DNA of 64,000 nt from Apus apus (Eukaryota > Chordata > Aves > Apodiformes > Apodidae): assembly GCF_020740795.1 (NCBI RefSeq), contig NC_067285.1:34791318-34855317 (forward strand). The letters run 5' to 3'. Under the pieces are notes generated by a model, which had not been told where the DNA came from, did no database searches, and worked only from the letters and a program-made list of their open reading frames with translations. Shown here in pieces: positions 25,293 through 37,200 of this stretch (the first letter of the stretch is position 1; the number at the start of each line of letters is the position of its first letter). The position numbers were made by a program, and so were the translations under genes.

Positions 25293-28200
25293 GTGAGTAC
25301 TGACGTGGAGAAACTCTTGGCTCACTTCTGACTTCCTTAACCCCCTGTTCCCTGTCCCCCTTTTTCTGGTGGAGGCTTTTGGGGCGAGTAGCTAATCCAG
25401 TTTTGAGCTAAGGAAGTGACAGAGAACAAAGTCAAGAAGAATTCAGGAAATGTTCAACTTTTCTGGTGGCTGTCCTTACAAAACCCAGCTGGCTTTGTAA
25501 GGAAAGATGTAACTGCGTGCAACTGTCCACATTTTTTTGCCAGATTTGTTCCTGATGTGGCTGTGAGGTCTGTGTGATGCCTGCTTTTCAGGGCACTCTG
25601 TGTGCCCTGTCAACTTCCTGGATGTCATGGAAGTGCAACTACTTGCACTGTTTTGCTGAAGTGATGAAGTTGTAAAGCAACTTTCCCCCCTTGATTTCGA
25701 TTCTGGGGCAGCTCAGACATTAAGCTTTTTTGATAAGGTGGTCATAACATCAAGGCAAAAGAATGTGCTGGTGGAACTTGAACAACCTCTGTCTGCCAGA
25801 ATGCAAAGAGGAAACAGCCAGCTTTGAGATCTCTGCCTGCTTAATGTCTGCATGCTGTGGGCAAGGACTAGAGCACTTATGCTGACTGACACAAGTGGTT
25901 AGTGGAGCCTCTCCCCATTAAGGCTTGTTAATAAAGCCTGAAGGCCAATAAAAGGCTCTGTCAGCATTGCTTCCCTTGCCAGGCTAGTGACTGCATGTAA
26001 ACACAAAGAGAACATGACTGCTGTGGGGAGCTCAAAATAAAAACCTGAAGGCTTAAGTAGGTACAAGTATAGAGGATGAATGAAAGGGTGAGAGGATAAT
26101 GTGTGTAGCTACTTGCCTGCTTTGATTGTACTTCTCATATTGTGCTTGAATATTTCTCCTGTTATTCTTCCAATAACTTCACCTTTACCAGTAGTAAATG
26201 TTCAACACTGACTTCTTTGGCCACGTTATAGTTTTTTACTGTACCTTGTTTTGGCCAAATGTGTTGCTTAAAGCTGTTCTTACATCAGAACAGAAATCTT
26301 TAACAAATATTAATGACCTGTTACTGCTGCACATACTGGTTGAGTGAAAACCTTGTGGTGCTTTGATCAATTCATATCTCAATTCATATCATATAGCATG
26401 TAAAGCTTTTAAAATCCTCTCTGGTGTTATTTAGCAGCATTCCTGGCCAGGTTGTAGGTTTCTGTACATGTAAGTGAACTATACTTCTATCCAGTTACTT
26501 TCTTTCACTTGTCCTGTATGTTTAAATTCTGTCTTAAAATTTAATTGGTTAAGATTGGCCAAAATGTTAGCTCTATAATTAGTGAAATGCCAGAATGCTT
26601 TGTCCACTTAGTAACTTGTAGTTGCCCTCATGCAGGCAATCCACAGGGCTGTCAGAGCAGTGGAGAGCAAGGCAGCCAGCCATATCACAGTGTCTTGTTA
26701 ATAACTTTTACTGGAGCTGTCTGTTGCTGTCTGTTAGGTTTGTGTTATTGACATGTCCTTTGGATTTTTTCCTCTTTTTTTTTTTTATTTGCCTCTGAGC
26801 TCTTTCCTCTCTGATGCAGTAAAAATATGACCAGACATCACTTGTGTGGGAGGTGATGAGAAGATCAAACTGGAATTATGGACTTTCTTCTCCAGTGAAT
26901 TGGGCTAGAAAATTACAAGTTTTTTGTAAGGAAAGCTTAAGCCAGTTGTAATTCCAGACCTACTGAGACAGTCCTCTGAGGGGAAAGAATTTGGTCTTTA
27001 ACACTTGGCCTAGGCTGGAAATCCCGTGGAGTGCTTTTGTGTGTGTTACCTGCTGACTGCAGTGGGTCAGACTGCACCAAAGTTGATCACTGTGGTCTCC
27101 ATCAGGTCTGGGGAGGGTTAAAATACAACAGGGCTGGTGCTGGCAGTCCTGGAGCTGCCCTTGTTGTGCTGTGCCAACGGGGATACCCCGAACAGTGCTG
27201 GTGCAAATGCTGTTCTCTCTTCTGCTGCACAATAAGCTGGCTCAGTGCCTCTATCATCAAGGTAGCATTTTAAATAATGTTTTTCATGTCTTGTGGTTAT
27301 GTAAGCAGTGCATAAGTTAATGTTGTATATGCTGCTCACAGCACCAGTTCATTCCATACTTAAGTGGTTGTTTTAAGCTCCTAACATATTGATCATTTCT
27401 TTGGAGACTGGTATCACAAGTGTAGTTAATGTTGGTCTATTTCTTACCAGATTCTTGATGAAATACTTGAGTGAAAGAATGAAAAATCTAATAGCTGGTG
27501 TCCTCATAGCTGCTGATAAGGAGCTTGAAAACCCGTCTAACTGTCCAAACTGACAGTTGGTTCAATTTTTTTTTTTCCCAGTAAATATCTGACTGTCTCT
27601 CTGAGTTTGAGGCTTCAAAACACTAAACCTACCAAAATCTTGTCATGTGTCTGAGTCTCGAGAACAGGCATTTCTAGGCTTCCAAACCCTGGGGCCTCTT
27701 GAGATGCTTTAGTCATTTTTTAGATGTTGATACTTGGTCACTTTCACCTGGTCTTTAAAGATGACATAAGGATGAAGAGGACATAAGAAAAAGCCTTGGG
27801 ATGCTTGGTTCAGTTCATGAACTGAACATGTATGTTTTAGTACATTTTACTAAATACTGCTAAATAGAGTATATTTTGCTGCATGTGACAGTCAACTCAG
27901 AAGCTCAAGAGAACTCTTCTGGCATTATAGAAGGGCACTGGGTGCCACCTTTCTCAGCATCCCTGAGCCTCACTTTTCAGAAAGGCTTGTTGCCCCAAGA
28001 CTCACCCTAATAAGCAAATGATCCTGAGATAAAGAAGTTCATCATCTGGCAGCAGATCACTGACAGGGCAACTATAAAGACTATTGGTGACCAAACTTCC
28101 TGAGCAGTAGCATGCTGAGAAACAACTCCCTTTGGTAGCTAAAGTTATATTATTTGCTTCCATTTCTACTTGCGTTGACTGCTTTGACCAACTAATTTTT

Positions 28201-31200
28201 GATGTGAGCTGCTTAAACTGACTTGGCATGTCAATGCAGGAGTTGGATGAATTTTAAGCATGGTTCGTGTAGCTGGCCAAAGCTACAAGACGTGGGAATA
28301 CAAAGCCAGGTGTAGTGTGGGTGGCTTGAGACATGGCAAATGCTCTCTGCAATAAAAAAGACCTGGAACTTTTACGTAAGAAAAATAGGCAGCAATCTAA
28401 AGTGAATAATTTTTAGGTGTGCTGCTATATCTTAGCAACTACTGCACTGGGAGAAAATTTCAACTGTTTGTGACTCAGTAGAGGGCTTAGGGAATGTGAA
28501 CTCTTCAATCCTGTTTTCTATGTATGGATGTCCTGAAGCACACAGTGGGTTGTCTCCCTGGCAGTGAAATAATAAATAGCTTACAGTTCATACAGGTCAC
28601 TACCAAGAATTTTAGAAAGGTGCACTGAAATCCTGAGGAACACTCTTGACAAAGCACAAAAGAAAGAGAAAATGTTTTATCTACACCTGAGAAGTGCTGT
28701 CTGACTTCTGAAGTACACACTATATCGATCCCATGAATTTTAGATGAAGTGACCTTGGAGCTTAAACTCTGAGCCTTTTTCCTACAACCTCCTGCTCCTG
28801 ACAGTTCTCTTAAATATTTTTTGCCTTAGGACAAAGAGGAGGAAACCAGAACTAAGCAAGAATAAAAAAAGTTTGAAGTAGCTTTTCCCTTGAAGTTTCC
28901 TAATATACAGTCTGCCTTTATCTTCTGGGCTATACATCCTGATAAATTGCAGTGTTTTGTCTTCCATAGTCTAAAAAACTCATCAAAACATACTGTGCTG
29001 CCATGTTGTGGCTTTTAGATATCGTGCTGCCTTTAGTGTAAATGTTTTTGTGATGAGGGTCAATGTCTTCTGCTTTTCCACAAAGCACAGGAGGTTTAAC
29101 AGACATTGCCACGTTAATGAGAGTGAAAATCTCTGACATCCTGTATTTTCTCCCTGATGGACACGTCTCTTCATAACAGATGAACCAAAAATTTAAACTC
29201 TTTCACGTTCATCTTGTCATCGTGGGACCGATACAGCCCCGTTCTGAGAAGGTCTGTTATTTGAACTTGTATTTGTCTCTTCTTTGTAGAAGTGACAGTG
29301 GTTTACCACAATGGGTTACCTGTGATTTCTGTGAGCCTTCCATCCCGGCGTGAACGTTGCCAGTTCACACTTAAGCCCATCTCAGACTCTGTTGGTGTGT
29401 TCTTACAACAGCTGCGAGCAGAGGACCGAGGCATCGATCGGGTGGCAATCTACTCAGCAGGTACTGTTGTTCACAAGCTAATTGATTTACATGCTTGCCA
29501 GCTATTTACACCCAGCCTTTTGCTTTGTAAGTGAAAGCTGGTGAGGGTGCAAGTTGAAAAAGCAGAAGGTAGAAATGCCATTCCTGGAGTAAGACTATTG
29601 TTAGCTATCCTTGCGTGGTTAGGTCTGCCAAGGAGATCAGACTGTAGAGTGGAGGAGGAGAAAAACATTCCTAATGCTTAGCTGATAGACATCAGTCTTA
29701 ATGGAGGTGGTTTTCATTGAGTTTCCTACTATTCAGTAGGAAAGATGTAACCCGTGTAGAAGTTCTCATCAATTTGTCAGGAATTGAGTATAAAGGTGTA
29801 AAAGGCAAACAGTATCTTGCTTAGCTATGAAAACTCGGTCGTGTTTCACTCAATGTAATTTTTTTTTTGCTCAATTGCTGTGTGTCTGCTGGCCACCAAA
29901 GCTCTGAAACATCATGAAGGTGTCTTACAAGTGTCATCAAAGCAGATATTTCCTTAAAAGTCTTGGCTGGGAGGGAGGTGGCTGCTAGGTGAGTGATGTC
30001 AAAGCTGCCTGACATCAGAGGTAGAAATTACTATTTAAATGCTGGTGTGGAGAGGTGAAGGTCCCTTAAGTGGATTGTGTTGCAAAACATAGTAAAACAC
30101 TCAAAGAATATGGGATGAAGGGAACTGCTTTTTACAAGATGACCCAAAATATCACAAGTTTAGAAAAGCATAGGTAGCTCAGCTAGTATTTGCCACCTAA
30201 GGCCTCCCAGTCTGTGTATCTGTCTGGACAAAGAGTATTGTGTGTGGGAACGTGTGGAAGTCCAACGACTGGATTTGGGATGGCATTGGAACTTGCTTAG
30301 CCACATTTGGGTGGTTTTTCTGCTGCTGAATGAGTTGTCTGTTTGCCTTGCAGATGGCACACGTGTCGCCTCCTCCACAGGCATAGATTTGCTCCTGCTG
30401 GATGACTTCAAACTGAGCATTAATGATGTCACATACCATGTTAGACCACCAAAGAGAGGTAAACCAGCCACCTTCTGGTAAACATCAGCAATACCTTTCA
30501 ATGTTCAGTTCCCTGGGTGATTGCAGCATGCTTTATTAACTTGTTTGAGAACATCAAATGTTCTTTCTAAAGGAAGCCTTGCAGTTTCTAATCATGCTCT
30601 TGTGGTCTAATTTAGTGATATCCAAGTAATCAGAGCAGTCAGTGAGGGAAGACAAATATTCATTCTGCTCAAAGCCAGTCCTCCCCCTCAAAAGTGTTAA
30701 ATTAAAAAAATGTGATTTCTTGCAACTTGTGATTTTTCTTTCTGAATTTTCTTCTAATTACTGAGAAGTAATTTAATTTAACTCATTCTGAATTGGTACA
30801 ATGCAAAATGGGAATTAGATTGAGAATTACATTATCTGATTTGGAAGAATAAATCGTTCCCTTACCTGACAACATGGTTTCCTTATAAGTGTGGCACTTT
30901 GAATATTGCAATTAAACATTGAAACCTAATTAGGTAACAAACAATGAAATAGATGGCAGTGGTTTTGCAAGGTTACATTACAAAGAATTAAACAGGAAGG
31001 GAAACCAAACTATTTTGCATCAATAAGAAAATCCTTTCAAGTAATAGGCTTTGGATGTGAGAACTTGAAAGGAGATTTTAACACTCTCCAAGGTTCCTGA
31101 TGGAGGCAGGAACTGGGCATTTTCAACTACCATCTAGTCATTCTCCACTTGTCCTTAGTATGTGGGAGACTCTGGAATTGGGAGTGCAGCATTGGTGAGA

Positions 31201-34200
31201 TGTTGTGTTTGTTTTTTTTCTCCCCTATCAGTGGGTTAGACTGACCTCCACTAGAGGGGTCTTTTTCCAGACTTCTTAAAAGAACCTTAACAGAGAATTG
31301 TCCATTAAGGCTGGAAATCTAAATTGCTGGGTATCACACAAGTTACTCTCTGCTCTCACCCCTGTGCTCTAGGTCATGAATGTGGTGTGTTCACACACTT
31401 AAAAGACACTGTAAGCCAGAGAAGATTTTAAAAAGGTGTCTTTCCCAGCTCTTAGTCCCTGAGAGCAGGTGATTGTGTCAAGCCTAGCTGGTCTAGTCTC
31501 TGATTTTTAATACAGCTAAATGAGAATGCAAACATGGTGTCTGTTTCTGCACTGGAGAAACTGCTTGGTAAGGCAATTCATACATCCCCTTGTTGAGAGA
31601 GGCAAGTCTTTGTCAGTGGGTCAGTGTGGTTAGCTCTTTGGTTAGCTCTCTTGCATGATACCTCTGCTGTGCACTGGTAGGTGAGCTCTGGGATCACCTA
31701 GGTTACATGAAATTGCTGCCTCTGATTCATTTGCCAAAGACATTTCTATAGTTAGCTTGTATTAAAATGAATGTGCCCATAAATAGGCACTGAGATTAGT
31801 GCTGTTAAATTTTTCAGCTCTTGTGTTTCCATTTTTACCACGTTGCCCTGTTTATTTTGAAATGAAAATGCCACAACACTAATGCTAAATACAAATGTAC
31901 TTTTGGCTGGTCAGTTCAGGAGGAACACTTGGGTGTTTTTTTTTCTCTTCCTGGGGGAACAGGAGCCCTTTGTGGGGGGGGGGTGTTGTGCTTTCTGCGT
32001 GCCTTGGCACAGGAAACTGAGTCACTTCTTTCCCTCCAGCTGCTCGTGTTAAAACTGAAGCAGTCCATAGCTTTTTGTGCACTGGTAACATTATATTTTG
32101 AGAAGATCACCTAAGGCACAAGACTGAGCATGCTAGGAAAGTGATTTTTAAAAGTATTACTTTATTTGGCTAATGTCAAGGTTTTTTTTCCTGTAATTTG
32201 AGACTTGTTTTTATTTCTGTATGGAGTGTGTAATATAATGCCACTAGTCACAAGTCTTTTACAGATTGATTTCCTTTAGGAATCCTCTTTGTGTTGAAAT
32301 GCAGGGATAGAGGCATTTTGGTTAGTGGCCCTATTACTGTCTCTATTTCAATATATACTTTGAGAGAGAATTTCATTGCCCTGTAGGCAGCACAGCAGGG
32401 GGCTGCTCACAGAGTGTTAGGAAACAATTCCTACTTGATGAAATTCAACCAGGGCAAGTGTAGAGTCTTGCATCTGGGGAAGAACAACCCCAGGTACCAG
32501 TACAGGTTGGGAGCTGAGCTGCTGGAGAGCAGGGCAGGAGAAAAGGACCTGGGGGTCCTGGTGGACAGGAGGGTGACCATGAGCCAGCAATGTGCCCTGG
32601 TGGCCAAGAAGGCCAGTGGCATCCTGGGGTGTGCTAGAAAGGGGGTGGTTAGTAGGTCAAGGGAGGTTCTTCTCCCTCTCTATTCTGCCTTGGGGAGGCC
32701 ACATCTGGAATATTGTGTCCAGTTCTGGGCCCCTCAGTTCCAGAAGGACAGGGAACTGCTGGAAAGAGTCCAGGGCAGAGCCAGAGAGATGCTGAAGGGA
32801 GTGGAACATCTCCCTGATGAGGAAAGGCTGAGGGAGCTGGGTCTCTTGAGCTTGGAGAAGAGGAGGCTGAGGGGCGACCTCATCAGTGTTTACAAATATG
32901 TTCAGGGTGAGTGTCAGGAGGACAGAGCCAGGCTTTGTTCAGTGATGTCCAGGGACAGGACAAGGGGCAGTGGGTGCAACCTGGAGCAGAGGAGGTTCCA
33001 TGTGAATATCAGGAAGAACTTCTTTCCTGTGAGAGTGCCAGAGCCCTGGGACAGGCTGCCCAGAGAGGCTGTGGAGTCTCCTTCTCTGGAGACATTCAAA
33101 CCCCCCTGGACACGTTCCTGTGTGATGTGCTCTGTGTGCCCCTGCTCTGGCAGGGGGGTTGGACTAGATGATCTTTCCAGGTCCCTTCCAACCCCTAAGG
33201 TTCTGTGATTCTGTGATTGGTCCTCAAAATAATGATCAGAAGACTGCATGTTCTGGGGCCACTAACCCCAAATCTTCAGTTGCTGTTACCAATATTTATG
33301 GTTGCTGATGGTCTGTAGTCTGTGACAGCTGGTGTGATGGATCCATACTAGGTTAGTTGCTCATTTGTCTTTGAGGCTTGTATATAAATCTGCATCAGAA
33401 GTAGCTGTTGGTATCAGGCAAGTTAATAGCATGTATCTCTTTTCCTTATTCTTATTAAATTTTAGGAATATCCAGTGATAGAGCCTTGCCTTTTTTCTTT
33501 AAGAAATTGCCTTGTCTTAAATGTGTTGGAGCTCTTCCAAAGGCTGCTTTGCTGAGAAGATAATTTCATGTGTTTCCTGTGCAGATTAATAGCAGGTTTT
33601 GAAGAGTACATCAGAAGTTCTGTGGATAAATGCATATAAAGCAGTGTCTTTGTTGTTGTTGGTTTTTTTTCCTAGAGCTCTTAAGCCATGAAAATGCAAC
33701 GACGCTGAATGATGTCAAGACATTGGTTCAGCAGTTGTATACTGCCCTGTGCATTGAGGAGCACCAGCTGAACAAAGAGAAGGAGCTGATAGGGAGACTA
33801 GAGGAGCTGAAGGAGCAGCTAGCACCACTAGAAAAAGTGAGAAGTTTCTGATTGTATTTTACTTAACCTCCAAATGCAGCCTGAATTTATTTCAAGGTTT
33901 TCATTAGCTCCCTGGCATGTTTCAAATAGTTTTAAGATCACTGAAGCAGAAGGTTCCCTAGGTGTGCACCAAGCCATGTTTGTTTCTGTAGAAGTATTTT
34001 GTTTCTTTGCTTCATATAATTGGACATGAGCTTGGTAGTAAAGAAAGACTGGGGCTGATCCAACAGAGCATCTCTGAACACAGAAAGAAGCAGCTTTGCA
34101 AGCTATCCAGAGCATGCTGTGAAATATGGAGACAGCAGGATATGGATGGAAAAGTCTGGATTTGTCTGCATGACCTAGACTCACATCATATGTCTCAAAC

Positions 34201-37200
34201 CACTTAGATTTTAATATAAATGCAAGATGTTGTTTTTACTTTCTCTCTTGATTATATTAACATCATTGAGAATACAAGGCATGTGCTTCTCTCTCCTGCA
34301 GGTAAGGATGGAGCTCAGCAGGAAAGCAGAGAAAAGGACAACCTTGGTGTTGTGGGGAGGCTTGGCCTACATGGCCACTCAGTTTGGGATTCTGGCCCGC
34401 CTGACCTGGTGGGAATACTCTTGGGACATTATGGAACCAGTCACCTATTTCATCACCTATGGTAGTGCCATGGCCATGTATGCTTATTTCGTAATGACTC
34501 GCCAGGTAGGACCCGTTGTGCTGCCCTTGATGCTTCCATAGAAGAATTGCTTGGAGCTCTGCTCCCTTGATAAGCAGCACCATTCTGCCTGATAAAAGTT
34601 CCTTTGCCCCTTCTTCATTCTGTCACAACCTAGATGCCACTTGATTTAATACTTGTGGTCCAGGATGGTGGTGTGTGGTGGTGGGGTTTTCTGGTGGCCA
34701 GTGCTGATTTCCTGCTTGTCTAACCATAAATTCTTCTTTATCTTCTGTGATTGACTGCTTGAGCTCTACAGGTTCATCTGTTGCCAGGTAATGGTTTCTG
34801 CACATACATGTAGCCTCACACACATGGACTTGCACCCAAAGCCTCCAAGTGCTGTGACTTAGCAGCCCAAACAAACTATGTGTATGTGAGGTACCTATTG
34901 AGTTCCAGGGAAGCACACCTCTCTGACATGAGATGCTGGCCTTTTTAAAGAGACAAGAAAGGTTCAGGGATCATATTGGAAAGAGTTTTGTTTAGGTGTT
35001 TTGTAGGTCTGGACTCTGTTCCAGATCTATTTGCATCCTTGCCCCATGGTGCAGTTCCAGGTCTGTTTGCTCCCAGTCTTTTAAAAACTAGACCTGTTCC
35101 AGTGTTGGAACATCTTTGCACAAAGTGGAGCTGTGCTTCCCTGGGTTCTTGTAGTTGTGGTAGAGTCTGTGTGGATTTCTAGTATGTGGTTTGTCTCTGC
35201 ATTCCTGTTCAGACATCAGAATCCCATCTAATTAATGAGGGAGGGAGGACTCGGAGCTTGTGCTGTGACAAGCTCTCCAGAAGAGATGATGTGGGTATCC
35301 CAGTGCTCTGGCAGCTGCAGCATTTCAGGGGCTTGAGGACACACGTGCCCCTGTCAGGGCTCCTGCTGTATTTCTTGCCAAGTGCAGTTGGAACTTCTGC
35401 CATGTCTCAACTCTGATTTGATATTTTATTCTAGTCACCCATAGCAACTAGTCCTTCTTCCAGACTTAAAATCCATGTTTCAGGCATGGCTTGACTCTGG
35501 ATACAGCTTTTCTCCTCCTGACAGCCCTGATCATTGGGTGCACACCAGCCACAAAGGCTGTGTGATGTTCCAGGGCAAGGGAGAGTTAATTTCAGCAGGC
35601 AGACCTGTGCTTTGTACAAGCCATGTGGGATCTGGTGTGAACAGCTCAGCTGCTCCAAGTTATCTGCAGGCTCCAAAAAGCTGTGACATTTTGCAGCAGA
35701 GTATCCCTGGCAAAAGCTCTGTGATTGGATTCTTGTTCTTGCCTGTGCAGCTTGATTGAGAGGTGAACTCATAAGCAACTATTGTTGCTTTAATTAGCCA
35801 CTGCATGTTTATGACCTTAAGAAAAAAGAGTAAGGGCCATCTTACTAAGGTTTTCTTCCCGTATTCATAGTTTTTTTTCCTTTTCCCTTTCACCCCTCAA
35901 ACTTCTCAGTATTAAAAACCTGAAATGTGTTACTTTATTTTCTTTCTGTAAGGAAGGATTCACACATTTGGGGACAGGAGGGAGGGGATGGGAACTTGCT
36001 GCTGGGCTGTAACATACCAGTAGGGAAGCAAATGTCTGACTGTACTGGTTCTGGCTGGGATGGAGTTCATGTTCTTCACAGCAGCTGGTATGGTGCTGTG
36101 TTTTGGATTTGTGACCAAAACAGTTCTGATAACACACCAGTGTTTTTGCTGTTTCTAAACAGTGCTTGTACATCATCGAGGTTGGTTTTGTCTCTACTCC
36201 CCTCCCCAGGAATACACTGGGGGTGGGTGAGGTGTTGTGAGGGGACACAGCCAGGACAGCTGACCTGAACTGGGGTATTCCATTCCATATCACCATGTTC
36301 AGCAATAAACTGGGGGGGGGAGGTTCTCCACAATAGCTGTTGCCCAGAGACTGGCTGGGCATTGGTCTGCTGGTGGGAGGTGGTGAGTGATTGCTTTTGT
36401 CATCACTCTTACGGGCTTTTTTTCCTTCACTGATTAAACTGTCTTTCCTCTTGTTCTTGGTTTTTGCCCTTTTGATCATCATCTTCCATCTGGCTGTGGG
36501 GGAGTGGGTGAGTGACTGGGTGGAGGCTTAGCTGCTGGCTGGGGTCAGCCCACCAACCACATGGGCTGAGCTTAGACAGTGCTGCCTGGTCTTGTGGTTT
36601 CACTGACAGAAACTACTCATCCTCCCAAAACACACCTGCTACAGACTGTGCTGATGGTGTTCTGTGTTGTCCTGTTCATGCTTTATTCCTGTCTTCTCTC
36701 CTGTTTTAGGAATATGTTTATCCAGATGCCAGAGACAGACAGTACTTATTATTTTTCCATAAAGGAGCCAAAAAGACACGATTTGATCTAGAGAAATACA
36801 ATCAACTCAAGGATGCAATTGCTCAGGTAACAAGAATTTTTCCAGAAATAATACAAAGAAATCACTGCTCACTAGTTCTTAGCTGCTATTGTTAGATGCA
36901 CCTCAAACAAGAATGGATGTATCTTAAGCTTTCAGCCCATTTTCTTGTCACAGCCCTGGTGCAGTCACTGAATTGACTTTAATGTGCCCAGGAATAGAAC
37001 TGTTGAATGTATAAATCAACATGAAATGGTTGCCTGTATCTATCTGTAAGGGCCTTTTAGAAACTGCTGGCAAACCTTGAGTTGCTTCAGGCACTTCATG
37101 CCTCAGAGGAGCCTAATTCAAGATTTCCTTTCTTCTCAGCTCCTACACACCAGATGGGTTTAGTGAGGAATGAAGACTTGCATCCATTCAGTTTGTGTCT

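Noticed and set aside
32414..33208. 264-codon + frame as a host gene
   Set aside because: It is the C-terminal remnant of a CR1 reverse transcriptase, lacking the catalytic part.
35865..36482. 205-codon minus-strand frame
   Set aside because: Mostly the antisense of the ERVL-like LTR in MCU intron 6. It is low-complexity, basic and proline-rich text with no family match.
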